Below, one piece after another: positions 1-12,284 of a stretch of 64,000 nucleotides of DNA. The notes under the pieces were generated by a model. That model ran no database searches. It was not told the origin of the DNA and worked only from the letters and a program-made list of their open reading frames with translations. Each line of letters begins with the position of its first letter. Within the stretch, counting starts at the first letter, position 1. Where the stretch lies: NCBI GenBank assembly GCA_033032865.1, contig JAWHQI010000228.1:2580501-2644500 (forward strand), in the 5' to 3' direction. This DNA is from Dactylorhiza incarnata (Eukaryota; Streptophyta; Magnoliopsida; Asparagales; Orchidaceae). The translations under genes were made by a program, and so were the position numbers.

Positions 1-1752
1 CGTCATCTCCGCTTCTACTTCTGCTCGAACTTCTGCTCGAACTTCAGCTCGCATTTCTGCTCGCATTTCTTCTCGTAGATGTTTCATATTAGTACGTCCA
101 CGCTCTGAAGGTCTAGGTCCTGGTCCCAATCCAAGAATATAACCAGAGCGATGTCCTAATACTTTAGTGTAGGCCTCTTCAGGGGTAAGTTTATCTTCAC
201 CATTCTCCATTATTTGAGATTCGTGAAGTTCCAATAGTTTCTTATATATTTCCTCTTCTGTGTTCTCTTGCCACTCATTATGTTTACCTTTACGGGTTTT
301 CTCCCACAACCTTATGTAAATGGGCAATTCATTCTCTTGTTGTGGTGCTTCCCTCTGCATTTAGAAAATAATAAGAATTCAAATTCCAAGTAGACAATTT
401 ATAGTTAAATGTAATAAGCATTGTCCATGTTAAGAAAAATACTTACCATTTCATGTATTGTTCTCGCTATAGACTTTGTACCAACATGAGATTTTATCTT
501 CTGTTGGCTCCTATTTTGTTTGTTTACCTCGCTGATCCTCTATACCAATGATTAAATAAGAAAAAAAATTTGATCGCGAATTTTAGAGAGATTAATGGAT
601 TTCTTACCTTGAATCGCGAATTTCCCCAGTAACTAATTAGCCAATTCCATTGATCGGGATCAATTTCCTTCGGGCAATTAGCACGTCGTTGCACATCACT
701 CTTCCATTTTAGGTAATACTTCGCATGCAAATTAAAACGCCAAATATTGTAATGTCGACGAAGTGATGATATAAGGTCACCACGAACATGGGACTCATTT
801 GGCAGATTGAATTCGGCCTAAGTAAAATATAGGACAACAAAAATTTTGTAATAAAAATGAAAAGCATTTCTAAATTAAAGGAAAAAAAAACAAAATTATA
901 TACTTACATAGATGATATTAATTATTTTATCAGTGATATCAGCTGGAATTGAAGACCATTTCTCAACATTCAAGGGAGCATGATGTCTTACGTATCGCCC
1001 ACTTTTGGTAATGAGCTCTTGAGCTCTGTACCCAACTACTCTTCGAAGTTCTTCTGGTAGTTGCACAACCATACTCTCCACATTATTTTGTCTTCTCTTC
1101 GACCACTCAACACCTGTGGTTGGACCACGAGTTCTTTTTCGTTTTGCATTTGAACCTGTCATTGAATATTCTTTTGTTGACATGTTTCAATATATACATA
1201 TATATATATCAAACTATAAAAACTTAAACGAGAGATACCATTATTTTTATCATGCTCAAGATTTGTTGGATTAGCAAGTACATGATCAGCCTCAGCCTCA
1301 GCCTCAATAGAAGTGCGCTCAACCTCGCTCTCAGCATATGTATGTTGATCATCATTTGTCAAAACTCGATCCAAATGTAATGATCTTGGTGTTTGTGTTG
1401 GCTTTTGCTGATAAGAAGATAATTGCTCAACCCTACTCTCAACATGTGTATGTTGATCAATATTTGTCAAAGCTTGATCCAAATGTAATAATCTTGGTGT
1501 TCGTGTTGGCTTTTGTTGATTAGAAGACACAGTATTGGCATGTGATTGTTTTGCGTGATGCTTGCGGGAAGGTTCAAAATCTGGTTGAGTAAGGGAACAA
1601 ATTCGTGCTGCAGTGGACCGTGGATGTAAAGTGGTTGACTTAGTCTTCCAATCAATTGAATGTCTTCTTGCATGTGTAGAATGCAATGGTGAATTATCCA
1701 TAAGTCTTTCTGCATGATAATCTTTATTCTTAGCATAAATATTTGTACTCAT
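1..1752 (-). CDS. CACTA TNPA-like protein (plant En/Spm transposase family), 3' end outside window
   Basis: TNPA-type proteins of CACTA elements bind subterminal repeats and assist the TNP2 transposase. The model has five exons on the minus strand: 1752-1239, 1170-908, 817-608, 539-447 and 354 to beyond base 1. Every junction has GT-AG ends and phases that agree. Exon 1 carries a duplicated unit of about 36 codons (the QQKPT...TPR and LHLD motifs occur twice, around 1327-1545). Exons 2-3 hold the domain typical of plant En/Spm 'Ptta' transposases (GPTTGVEWSKRR; VRGDLISSLRRHYNIWR; NWLISYWG). Exon 5 is charged and ends in repeated RAE triplets at the window edge, probably a coiled coil. The start at 1752 is the first ATG of the open frame. 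Splicing is predicted only. Confidence 0.8.
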
Positions 1753-2010
1753 CACTTTTTAAATCTTAATTACCTGTAAAAAATAAGTACTTTAGATACA
1801 AAAATCAAGTTAAAGCATATCATGAAAAGAGTAACTTCAGTACCAATTTGAGACCATAAATAATGCAAAAAAATCTCACAAAATACATGAAATTATGATA
1901 AGAAAAGATGATTAAAAATCAAATAAAAACTAGCAAACCTCTCTGCAATGAAGCAATATAGTGTAGTCATAGAGCTTGCTGGAAATCTTTGAGTGATTAG
2001 TAAGAAAAGA

Positions 2011-5000
2011 TCAAGCAATACGGGGAAGATCCGTTTTCTCAATAGTTATGGGATCAACATCAGTTCTTTGTAATGAAATTTCATGATTATCATCATTATC
2101 TATAACAATATCAAGTGTAGATCCTATCTCAATGTTCATATCATACAAATTTATTTCATCCTCAGTGTGCTCTTCAAAGTCATTGGATGGAACATCAAAA
2201 AAGTGGCGCGACACGGTCTTTATAACTACTCGCCAATCTTTGCTTTTGTTATCAGGTACATAATATACTTGTTCAGCTTGGTAAGATAAGACATAAGGTT
2301 CATTGCTTCTCAAATTACGTTTTATATTAACAGAAATAATTCCATTGTTTTCCTTTTTGTAGCCTCGGCCTTCATTATATGTATCCCACCATTCACATTT
2401 AAATAAGATAACTTTTTTACCAACACCATACTCAAACTGAATAATATCTTTTAGAACTCCATAATACTCTCTGCCACCTGATTTTTCGTCCCCCTTAACA
2501 ATAACACCACTATTTTGAGTTTTACGCCTGATTTCGAGTTCATAAGTATGAAATCTAAAGCCATTAACAATATAACCAGGATAGTGTGTCGCCACCCCTC
2601 TTTTTGGACCGCGGGCTAGTTCCAAAAATTCTTTGCTAGCTCTTGTGTCTCCCTCATAATATAACTTAGATATCTGTTGAAAACAAAATATAATCGCACA
2701 TATTAAACATAATTCTAAATAGACAATAAGTCTGGAAAAATTGATAATACTTACCAATGACTCAAACCATCTAACAAAAGTTCTTTCATGCCTTCTTCCA
2801 ATATCTCTAGAATCTACTTGTAGAAGCTCCTGGTAATGTTGTCTATTATTAAAAAGTTGTTAGCCTTAGTTATATAAGGTAAAAATATAATACAATTGAA
2901 TGAATATAGATCGTGAAACTCACTCTACAAATGGTTCTACTTCTGGGCAATTTCGTAGTATGTACAAATGAGCTTGATGCCAATCTTCATACGTAAGATC
3001 TTTTTCTATCCCTTTACCTAATGACCTCCCTGTCTTTTGAAATATAGATAATCTTGAATCTTGCATGACATTTCCATCATCATTTCTATCAGGGCGATTA
3101 AGCTTTGTGTCTACTTTATTTATGTATCTCGAACAAAATGTCAAGCACTCATGTACTAGGTATCCCTTCGCAATTGAACCTTCTGGACGTGCTTTGTTTC
3201 GCACAAAGGATTTGAGTGTCCGTAAATATCTGTTGAATACAACTATTTTAATAATCATTATATGATAAAGTAAAGAAAAACTAAAATAACTAATAAAAAT
3301 ACCTCTCAATTGGGTACATCCATCGATAATGTATGGGGCCAGCAATTCTAGCTTCTCGTGTGAGATGAATTGGCAGGTGCATCATGATTGTGAAAAAAGA
3401 AGGTGGAAATATTCTCTCAAGCTTGCAAAGTGTGATAGCAATATTTCTCTCAAGCTTATCCAACACCTCAACATTCAGAGTCTTAGAGCTCAACTCCTTA
3501 AAAAATATACTTAGTTCAACTAGCGGGTCATAAACCTCTTTATGAACAATGCCACGGAAAGCAGGAGCAAGTTGATCTAATATGAAAACATGGCAATCAT
3601 GAGCTTTCATTCTTAACACTTTACCCTCTTTAGCATTTACGCATCTCTTTATATTTGAAGAATACCCATCTGGAACTTTCAGATTCTCTAAAAAATTGCA
3701 TATTGCCCTCCGTTCAGCTAATATCAATGTATAACATGCTTGCGGCATTACATAATTACCATTGTTTTCTATGAGATGTAATTCTGACCTTACCCCCATT
3801 TCTTTAAGGTCTAGTCTAGAATTCAAATCATCTTTGGTCTTCCCATCAATATTCAACATAGTGCCTAATATATTATCCGTAATATTTTTTAAAATATGCA
3901 TGTAATCTAGACAGTGTCGTATCTCAAGTGTGCTCCAATATGGTAATTGAAAAAAAATACTTAACTTCTTCCAATTATGTGGAAGTGAAGTTTCATCCCG
4001 CCTTCTTTTCTTTTGAAACTTTCCAAAAATTACATTGTCATATTCTTTTAGTTGCTCTAAGATTTCATCTCCTGAAAGAATCTTTGGAGCGGGTCGAACT
4101 TCTATTGTTCCATCAAAAGACTTCTTATCTTTTCTCCATTTATGATTTGGTTCCAAAAAATGTCTATTTCCCATATAACACATCTTAGACCCATTCTTCA
4201 ATCGATAAGACCATGTGTCTTTATTACAACACGGACAAGCAAGCTTACCTTTTGTGCTCCAACCTGATAGATTAGCATAAGCTGGAAAATCATTTATCGT
4301 CCATAACACAGCAGCACGCATGTTAAAATTGCACTTTGCATAGGCATCATAAGTGCAAACCCCAAATTCCCATAAAATTTTTAACTCATCAATCAAAGGT
4401 TGCAAATATATATCGATATCATTCCCAGGTTGTGTTGGACCAGGAATAATCAATGATATGATGAGATTAGGAGCTTTCATGCATAACCATGGTGGCAAAT
4501 TATAAGGAATTAAAATAACTTGCCACACACTATAATTTGTGCTCATAATACCAAAAGGATTAAACCCATCGGTTGCTAAGCCAAGCCTAATATTTCGTGC
4601 ATCAGATGAAAATTCTGAGTGTTTCTGATCAAACGACTTCCAAGCAAAAGCATCAGCTGGATGTCGCAAACTACCGTCATCGTGACGCTTTTCTTTATGC
4701 CATCTCATATCCTCGGCTGTCTTAGAGCACATATACAATCTCTGAAGTCTTGGTATCAACGGAAAATGTCTTAGAATCTTGTTTGGTATGTTTTTACTCT
4801 TCCCTGAAGACATATTAATTTCTGTATCATTTATCTTGCTCGATTTCCACCTTGACATACCGCAAGTTGGACAACTCTCCAAATTTGCAAACTTATCATG
4901 ATAGAGAATGCAATCATTTATGCAAGCATCTATCTTTTTACATTCCATTCCAAGCTCTTGTATATAATTGTTAGCTTCATAAAAACTACTAGGTAGTTTT

Positions 5001-5572
5001 TCACTAAAAGGAATTGCTCTTTTCAAAACTGTAAGTAATGCAGTAAAAGATCGATCGGACCATCCATAATCAGATTTAAGTGCTAGTAAAGTAACCATAA
5101 ATTGAAATTTTGAAAATTCTTTGCAACCTGGATATAATTCCTGTTCAGCATCATTTAGCAAATCATAAAAATTTTTAACTGCTTCGTTAGGGCCTTCATG
5201 ATCACGTTCATCTCCAATATTCTCATTTCGAACATTATTAAAATCATAGAGTAAATCGTGCATGTTATCATGCTCTGAAAGCTCTTCTTCATCTTCTCTA
5301 ACTGCATCATCACCGCTGTCACCGATTGGGTTAATGTAATGATCCTCTCCATGACTTGACCACCATTTATAGGTCTTTACAATTCCATTCAAAATAAGAT
5401 GTGCAAAGGCAATCTCTCGAGTGTGGAAATTGTTATTTGCACACTTATAACAAGGGCAACGGATAGTATTTCCTCTACTTGAATGAGTAAATGCAAAATC
5501 AAGAAATGAATTTACTCCATTGATGTAATCAGGTTGTCGTCGATCACCAATATCCATCCAACTCTTATCCAT
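2011..5572 (-). CDS. TNP2-type CACTA transposase, four exons
   Basis: This is the catalytic transposase of the CACTA element. Predicted exons on the minus strand are 5572-3303, 3229-2924, 2842-2755 and 2673-2011. All introns are short (72-83 nt), GT-AG and phase-consistent, giving 1,108 residues without a stop. Domain order: N-terminal transposase-associated domain with a Cys-rich CPCYKC motif (about residues 3-75), TNP2 core with the LGLATDGFNPFG signature (about 335), DUF4218-like region spanning the first intron (ending RWMYPIER, then TLKSFVRNKARPEG), and C-terminal DUF4216-like region (GFRFHTYELE; VILFKCEWWD). The order and length match plant TNP2 proteins. The first intron (3302-3230) would otherwise place a stop just after YPIER. 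It lies upstream of the TNPA-like gene on the same strand. Confidence 0.9.
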
Positions 5573-7329
5573 TGCTCTATTTAAAAAAAAAATTAAAAAA
5601 AAATTACATTAACATAAATATAATATTAAGGATTTGCTTCACAAAGTAACAAAAAAATCTCAAAATTATGATTGAACAATGTTTATATCTCTCCTTTATA
5701 TAGAAGATATAAACATACAATAGAGAGGACCAAAAAAACACATAACACCTATAAATGCTAACAGATGGACATATGTAAAATATAAAATAATGTATTGATA
5801 AGGAATCATGCAAAAGTTGCAACTACTTGTGAAGGAATCATGCTCAAGCTAATCCCTCAAGCTATATTTGGGCAGCTTTTGTGTTTGGGATGGCTTTTGC
5901 ACTTGGAGCAACGATGATTATGGCAAAAGCCGCCCCAAACGACCAGAAAATCGTACTTATGAAATCCGTTGAAACCGAAAGAGGCTACTAGTCTTAAGCA
6001 AGAGGCTACTAGTCTTATACAGTTAGACCTTTAATCATATTTTTCATAAACAAACAAAACATATTGAAATAGATTATCATTTGGCAGAGGAAAGATTATG
6101 GATGGGATCGATAGTACCATTACTACAACTATCAAGATTAATGACCAACTTAATAACATAATTACAAAATTTCTTACCGGAATTAAGAACAAAATTATAA
6201 GATACAAGTTGGAAAATGCTAACATCTTCTCCATCCATGCTCCAAGAAAAGGGGAGTGTGAGAAGATTACAACAGATATAAGCACTAAGAAATGACAATA
6301 TGTTTTAACATGTTATGTCTCACACATTCTCTTGTGCAGCTCTTAGAATATAAAGTGTAAATCATGAAGTATGAGATAGTAAAAAGAAAAAAAAAAGGTA
6401 AACATTAAAAAATTTAATGAAAGAAACTCCATCTCTAGATGTTTTAAGACAATCAAGAAAATTAAAGTAATAAGGAAACATTAAAATTTTCAATAAAAGA
6501 AACCACATGTTTACATATTTTAAGCAATTCAAAAGGAAGAAAGCATTGCCCAAGCGCATCTTCCACTTCCAGGTACCAAAACTTTTCATGCAACTGTCAT
6601 TCAACATAAGTTCAATAATGGACAAAGCTCTAACATCATTCAACCCCTATTGAATATTGGAGAAGAAATAAAGAATACATGCCTCAAGAGATAAGATAAT
6701 ATGACAAAAAACTACCTCACAAATCTAATTAATAAACCAGGTTCACAATTGGCCTCAAAATGTAAAACATGCAAATTGATCTAAAACACATTTATGAAAA
6801 ATCATATAATAGTATGCAACAAATGGAATGTTTGAAAAATTAAAAGAAAGAATTGTCATGGATCACTTATTTACACCAAGACCTTTAAGTGACCCATTCA
6901 ATCATAACAAGCAGCACAAGAATGAAAAAATGAGACATTTTAGCATTCTTGGAACTTGATAAAAAGTTGGGTAAGTCCGAAAGAAACTTTCACCTGATCC
7001 GGCGCTCGCGCACAAGAATGTTACGGGTCCGAGAGGTCGCTGGCGGCTGCGAGAAAGAGCAGAGGAAATAAGCGGAGGAACCCTAGGTCTAGATCGAAAT
7101 GTTGGGCTTACTCCTTGCGAGATCGAAGAGAATGGCGAAGGAAGGAGGAAACCCTAGATCTCGCCGGAGGAACGCCAAAGGAATGGAGGAGGAAACTTGA
7201 TCTCGCCGGAGAGGAACGATGGAGGAACGATGGGAAACCCTGGATTTGGCGCAGCAACCAGGAAAAGAAACTTCGGGAGGAAAAGAAACTATAACCCGTC
7301 GAGCGATTAAGAGGAAAAGAAACTTCGGG
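5573..7329 (-). other. CACTA 5' noncoding region with GC-rich leader
   Basis: No convincing ORF is present. Bases 5573-6969 are AT-rich without recognised motifs. Bases 6970-7329 turn abruptly GC-rich and purine-rich, with repeated GGAGGAACG and GAAACCCTAG words. This resembles the leader exon or promoter-proximal region that many plant CACTA elements carry upstream of TNP2. No splice junction linking it to the TNP2 start could be fixed from sequence alone. Confidence 0.5.
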
Positions 7330-7428
7330 AGCGATAAAAAATGAGAGGGAATCGAAAATCAGAGCGATAAAAAATGAGAGGGAATCGAAAATCAGAGCGA
7401 TAAAAAATGAGAGGGAATCGAAAATTAG
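7330..7428. repeat. Three tandem 33-bp repeats
   Basis: The unit starting AGCGATAAAAAATGAGAGGG begins at 7330, 7363 and 7396. The copies are essentially identical, with one change near the end of the third. It lies between the GC-rich leader and the subterminal repeat region of the CACTA element and is non-coding. Confidence 0.9.
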
Positions 7429-7799
7429 CCCGCCATATTTACGTTTTCTCTGTGACGAATCCGATATTCGTCACTGAATAGTTATCAAAAGATTTTTTCG
7501 CATGGCAATTAGTATATGTTAATGTGAACATAAACAACTTCTAATGGCACAAAAGAAATTTCGTTCTTATCATGTATAACTTTTAATTTTATCGTCGAAT
7601 CTGTAACCTCATAATTAAATAAATTAAATAATATTAATTAATAGTCTCAACGATTGAGTTCAATCCAATATGACACAACATTGATCTCGTAGCATAAATA
7701 ATACCTCATGCATCGGGGCACCGCCGTCTCGTTTGGACATCGTCATGGCCATGATATGACAAAAATTTAATTTTTTGATAATGAGCTAGCTATGGTGGC

Positions 7800-8079
7800 T
7801 TGTCTTGGTGGATCATTATATAAATAAATTAGTGACCAAATTATATTTGGTCACTAATAAATAGTGACAAAATAAAATTTCATCACTACTAACTTGTTTT
7901 TAGTGACCGGATTTATAGTTCGTCACTAAAGATGTGTCTTTAGTGACCAAACATAAATTTTGTCACTAAAGACTTATCTTTAGTGACGAAAAATATTTCG
8001 TCATTAAAAACATGCTTTTAGTGACGAAATATAATTTGTCACTATTTTTTCGTCACTAATACCCAGTTTTCTTGTAGTG
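7800..8079 (-). repeat. CACTA subterminal repeats and terminal inverted repeat
   Basis: A dense array of the word TTTAGTGACNAAA and its reverse complement (TTTNGTCACTAAA) alternates across 7830-8060. It ends in the terminal CACTACAAGAAAACTGG read from 8079 on the minus strand. In En/Spm elements such subterminal motifs are bound by TNPA. A second, unlinked terminus with the same 17 bases occurs at 51708. Confidence 0.9.
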
Positions 8080-8877
8080 ACTCCTCCAACCTATGATGAA
8101 TTATTTTCTGAATTTTTAAAGACTTGCAAATTTTTTGAAAAAAGTTTAAAAGATAATGATCTTCTTAAATCTGAAAATGACATTTTACTTAAAGAAAACA
8201 AAAAATTGTTAAATGAAATTAAGACTATTGGAAAAAGAGATATTTCTTGCCAAGAGTGTGATCACTTTTTGGGAAGAATTAAAGAACTTGAAGAATCTCT
8301 TTCCAAATCTCATTCTACAATAAAAGTTCTTACTAAAAAGAATGAGATTTTAGAGAGAGATCTGAAATCTTCAATTTCCAAAGTCAATGTGGGAAAGAAA
8401 TCTTTTGAACATAGATATGTAAATCTAGTATCCGAAAATACAAAACAGAGAAACCAGATTCATGACTTAACATTAGCCATGAAAAAATTTGGAATGGGCC
8501 GAAGATCACTGGATATGATCTTAGGATACCAACTCCATGGATCTGGAAGGATTGGGCTCGGATACACGTCTGGAAGCTGTCGCCCGGCGACAACCACTGT
8601 CGCCGGCGACAGTGAAAAGTTCAGAAAATTTACTTTAAAAAATTCTAAAATTAATGAATTATCAAATATTGCATCCTCATCCAGTAAAAGTCCAGAAAAG
8701 TTATACTCTTCTAAATACATTACATGTGCCAAATGCAATAAATTTGGTCACACTACAGACTCTTGCTGGAAGGAAGGAAAAAGTAAAATTAAACAAATCT
8801 GGGTGCCTAAGGCTTCTACCTATACTATGGGTGGAACCACTTGGGTAACCAGATCTTTACTCACCTCTTCTTTCTAG
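8080..8877 (+). pseudogene. E1 gag, C-terminal part with coiled coil and zinc knuckle
   Basis: This open frame continues directly from the CACTA boundary, so its N-terminus is cut off by the insertion. The first ~130 codons are Lys/Glu/Leu-rich and look like coiled coil. A CCHC zinc knuckle (CAKCNKFGHTTDSCW) follows near 8728-8772, then a KQIWVPK tail shared by copia gags of this lineage. Bases 8577-8614 contain the element's CpG palindromes inside the reading frame. The frame ends at TAG (8875), and a second in-frame TGA follows a few codons later before the protease, which lies in the same frame. Confidence 0.85.
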
Positions 8878-8907
8878 GTGTGTTGACAGGCTAAGGACAA
8901 AGAAGAC

Positions 8908-9300
8908 GTGTGGTACTTGGACTCGGGTCGTTCAAAGCACATGATGGGCAATAAAGAGAAGTTCCTTAGCCTGGAGATGAAGAAAGGAGGAGTTGTGACA
9001 TTCGGAGACAATGGAAAAGGAAAAATCATCGGCATCGGAGTTGTGGGTAACGAAAATTTTTCAATTTCAAATGTTTTATTTGTAGAAGGATTAAAGCATA
9101 ATTTGATTTCTATTAGTCAATTATGTGATAAGGGTTTAAATGTTTTATTTGAATCTTCTACAAATTTGTGCAAAATTATTAATTCCAAAACAAATGAAAT
9201 TGTTTTTACCGCACCTAGATGTAATAATGTATATATGATTAAATTTCTAGATTTTTCAAATTCTACTTTGAAATGTTTTTATCAAAAAATGATGAATTAG
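8908..9300 (+). pseudogene. E1 aspartic protease and start of GAG-pre-integrase
   Basis: The copia protease motif WYLDSGRSKHMMG has the catalytic Asp-Ser-Gly. It is followed by VTFGDNGKGKIIGIG and the conserved LKHNLISISQLCDKG segment. The frame is the same as gag. It ends at a TAG near 9298, just before the HRRLGH zinc-binding segment (from 9309), which lies in the frame of the next ORF behind another TAG at 9306. A frameshift and stop therefore separate protease from integrase in this copy. Confidence 0.85.
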
Positions 9301-9383
9301 ATTTATAGCATAGGCGACTTGGACATACTAGTGCCAAGTTAATTACAAAACTTTCAAAAGATAAATTAATTAAAGGTTTACCT

Positions 9384-11993
9384 TTGTTAAATGGAAATTT
9401 ATCTTCTTCACTATGTGTGCCTTGCCAAAAAAGAAAATTTTCAAAATCATCTTTCAAAAGTAAAAACATTATTTCTACCACTAGGCCACTTCAATTAATA
9501 CATATGGATTTATTTGGGCCAATTGGAATTTCTAGCTTAGGAGGTAGAAAATACACATTTGTATTGATTGATGATTATTCTCGTTTTTGTTGGACTTTAT
9601 TTTTAACCTCCAAATCCGATGCATTTTCAGAATTTTCAAAATTATGTTTGTGTATTCAAAATGAATTTGAGTTAAAAATTAAACGCATACGATCGGATCA
9701 TGGAGGAGAATTTGAAAATGAAAAGTTTATTTCTTTTTGTACGGAGTTAGGAATTAAACATGAATTTTTTGCTCCACGCACACCACAGCAAAATGGTGTA
9801 GTGGAGAGGAAAAATAGAACTCTTCAAGAGTTAGCCCGTACGATGTTATCTGAATTTAAATTACCAAAATCTTTTTGGGCTGAAGCGGTTAGTACGGCAT
9901 GTTATGTAATTAATAGAGTAATGCTTCGCCCTATTTTAAAATTAACTCCTTATGAATTAATTTTTAATAAACAACCAAATGTTTCTTATTTCAAAGTTTT
10001 TGGTTGTAAATGTTTTATTTTGAATTCTAAAGATTCCTTAGGAAAATTTGATGAAAAATGTGATGAAGGTATTTTTATTGGCTATTCTTCAACTAGTAAA
10101 GCTTATAGGATTTTTAATAAAAGAACAAAAATAGTTGAAGAATCTATTCATGTTAGGTTTGATGAGTTTTCTTCATGTGTAGAAAAGAAAATTTCAGGAA
10201 AAGAAGATGAACTCCTTCCCACGGTGGAGAATGATGATGAAGAACTTGGAGAAAATGAAGAAGAAAAAGATGAAGAAAGAGAAGGAGAAAGAGGAGAAGA
10301 AGATAGAGAAGAAGAAGAAAGAGAAGGATATGTGCCTCCAAGTGATTTGAGATTCTCAAAGGATCATCCAAAGGAGCTTATCATTGGAGATCCGCAAAAA
10401 GGGGTTTGTACTCGTTCATCGCTACATGTTTTATTTTTAAACCTTTGTTTTGTTTCTGAAATAGAACCAAAAGATGTTTCCACCGCTTTAAATGATGAAT
10501 TTTGTTTTTTAGCTATGAATGAAGAACTTAATCAATTTGAACGTAATAAGGTTTGGAATCTTGTAGAACGACCCAAAAATCATCCTGTAGTTGGTGTTAA
10601 GTGGATTTTTAAAAATAAAATGGATAATGAATCTAGAATTGTTAGAAATAAAGCCAGATTAGTTGCAAAAGGTTATCCACAAATTGAATGGGTAGATTTT
10701 GATGAAACTTTTGCACCCGTAGCAAGATTAGAAGCGGTTAGAATATTTCTTGCATTTGCTTGTTTTAAAGGATTTAAATTATATCAAATGGATGTCAAAA
10801 CCGCATTTTTAAACGGGTATATAAAAGAAGAGGTTTATGTAGAACAACCCCCTAGCTTTATAAATGAGAAATATCTAAATTATGTTTATAAATTAGATAA
10901 AGCGCTTTATGGATTAAAACAAGCGCCTCGTGCTTGGTATGATCGATTAACTCAATATTTGTTAAAGCACGATTATAAAATAGGAAGTGCTGATTCTACA
11001 CTCTTCATTAAGCAAATTGATCATGATTTAGTTATTTTACAAATTTATGTTGATGATATTATTTTTGGAGCCACTAATGAAGAGTTGTGTAATGAAGTAG
11101 TTCAAATTATGAAAAATGAATTTGAAATGAGTATGGTTGGAGAACTTTCATATTTTTTAGGTTTTCAAATTACACAAAAACATGATGGAATTTGTATATG
11201 TCAAAACAAATATATTCATGATATGTTAAAAAGATTTGGATTTGAAAATCTTAAGCATGCAAACAATCCTATGAGTACTTCACTAAAATTAGGAAAAGAT
11301 GAAAGTGGTGTTTCAATTGAACAAACCCTTTATAGAAGTATGATAGGATCTTTATTGTATTTAACCGCATCTAGACCTGATATTATGTTTGCCGTTTGTT
11401 TATGTGCTAGATTTCAAGCTAATCCTAAAGAGTCACATTTAAAAGCGGTGAAACATATTTTTAGATATCTCATAGGATCATCAAAATTAGGTTTATGGTA
11501 TCCTCATAATGATTCCTTTATTTTGCATGGTTTTTCGGATTCTGATTATGCGGGATGTTCTTTAGATAGGAAAAGCACTAGTGGCACTTGCCACTTTATT
11601 AGCCCTTCACTTATTTCATGGTCGAGTAGGAAACAGAATTCTGTTGCCCTCTCTACTACCGAGGCTGAATATATTGCACTAGGTAGTTATTGTGCCCAAG
11701 CTCTTTGGATGTCACAAACGTTAGAAGATTTTGGCATGCAACAAAGTAGTGTAGAATTAAAGTGTGGCAATAAAAGTGCTATAGACTTAACTAACAATCC
11801 CGTATTACATTCTAGATCTAAGCATATAGATGTCCGACATCATTTTATAAGGGATCATATTAAGAAGGGTAATATAAAAATCAACTTTATAGGCACGGAA
11901 AATCAACTAGCGGATATATTCACTAAGCCGTTACCGGATTCCCGTTTTTCTATGCTTAGGCTAGAATTGGGAATTCTAGACATTTCACAATGA
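9384..11993 (+). CDS. E1 pol: integrase, reverse transcriptase, RNase H
   Basis: A single open frame of 869 residues. Order: integrase core (HMDLFGPIG with the first Asp, [10 protein letters not shown] with the second, and the Glu in [14 protein letters not shown]), a Glu/Arg-rich linker (about residues 290-330), reverse transcriptase ([25 protein letters not shown]; catalytic YVDDIIFG) and RNase H ([17 protein letters not shown]), ending with [12 protein letters not shown]. This domain order defines Ty1/copia. The listed start is only the first Met in frame. Functional translation would come from a Gag-Pol precursor, which is broken upstream, so this copy is unlikely to be autonomous. Confidence 0.93.
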   Translation: MLNGNLSSSLCVPCQKRKFSKSSFKSKNIISTTRPLQLIHMDLFGPIGISSLGGRKYTFVLIDDYSRFCWTLFLTSKSDAFSEFSKLCLCIQNEFELKIKRIRSDHGGEFENEKFISFCTELGIKHEFFAPRTPQQNGVVERKNRTLQELARTMLSEFKLPKSFWAEAVSTACYVINRVMLRPILKLTPYELIFNKQPNVSYFKVFGCKCFILNSKDSLGKFDEKCDEGIFIGYSSTSKAYRIFNKRTKIVEESIHVRFDEFSSCVEKKISGKEDELLPTVENDDEELGENEEEKDEEREGERGEEDREEEEREGYVPPSDLRFSKDHPKELIIGDPQKGVCTRSSLHVLFLNLCFVSEIEPKDVSTALNDEFCFLAMNEELNQFERNKVWNLVERPKNHPVVGVKWIFKNKMDNESRIVRNKARLVAKGYPQIEWVDFDETFAPVARLEAVRIFLAFACFKGFKLYQMDVKTAFLNGYIKEEVYVEQPPSFINEKYLNYVYKLDKALYGLKQAPRAWYDRLTQYLLKHDYKIGSADSTLFIKQIDHDLVILQIYVDDIIFGATNEELCNEVVQIMKNEFEMSMVGELSYFLGFQITQKHDGICICQNKYIHDMLKRFGFENLKHANNPMSTSLKLGKDESGVSIEQTLYRSMIGSLLYLTASRPDIMFAVCLCARFQANPKESHLKAVKHIFRYLIGSSKLGLWYPHNDSFILHGFSDSDYAGCSLDRKSTSGTCHFISPSLISWSSRKQNSVALSTTEAEYIALGSYCAQALWMSQTLEDFGMQQSSVELKCGNKSAIDLTNNPVLHSRSKHIDVRHHFIRDHIKKGNIKINFIGTENQLADIFTKPLPDSRFSMLRLELGILDISQ

Positions 11994-12216
11994 ATATATC
12001 ACTATTTAAAGCCTATAAAATTTAAAAAAAATTATCACAAAACCTAAACAATTAAAAAGAAAAAGCCTAAATTTTAAAATCAAACCATAAAATTTCAAAA
12101 GACTTAACAAAAATTCAAACATCATTAATATTACATCAATATTGTTCCAATAAAAATAGTAGAAAACAACATAAGGATCAAGTTCATTAAACAGAAATAG
12201 AAATCTGAAGAAGTTC

Positions 12217-12258
12217 ACTGTCGCCCAGGCGACAGTGGATGTCGGAAATTTCCGACAT
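12217..12258. repeat. E1 palindrome pair downstream of the antisense gene
   Basis: CTGTCGCC-CA-GGCGACAG (12218-12235) is followed by the perfect 20-bp palindrome at 12239-12258 with core TCGGAAATTTCCGA. The same pair recurs in the antisense gene's intron (13454-13496), next to its TATA box (14047-14087) and four times in the LTR (15557-15875). A relative of the first motif lies within gag (8577-8614). Confidence 0.9.
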
Positions 12259-12284
12259 CAACCAGCAGCAGTAGCCTGATGAAA

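Larger units (their letters stand above)
1..8079 (-). mobile_element. CACTA (En/Spm) DNA transposon, right part of an apparently complete element
   Basis: The right terminus reads, on the minus strand, CACTACAAGAAAACTGG starting at 8079, the classic CACTA terminal inverted repeat. Internally there are two minus-strand genes, a TNP2-type transposase and a TNPA-like protein, in the usual order for En/Spm elements. The left end lies outside the window, so the other terminal repeat and the 3-bp target duplication cannot be checked. The next bases (8080 on) continue in frame as the gag of copia element E1, so the transposon interrupts that gag. Both genes read through without stops once canonical introns are removed, which suggests a potentially autonomous element. 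Confidence 0.93.

Noticed and set aside
6031..6643. Several short ORFs upstream of TNP2
   Set aside because: AT-rich, hydrophobic low-complexity frames on both strands without domain features. Treated as noncoding.
10153..10371. Minus-strand Leu/His-rich ORF opposite E1 pol
   Set aside because: Shadow of the Glu/Arg-rich linker codons on the plus strand.
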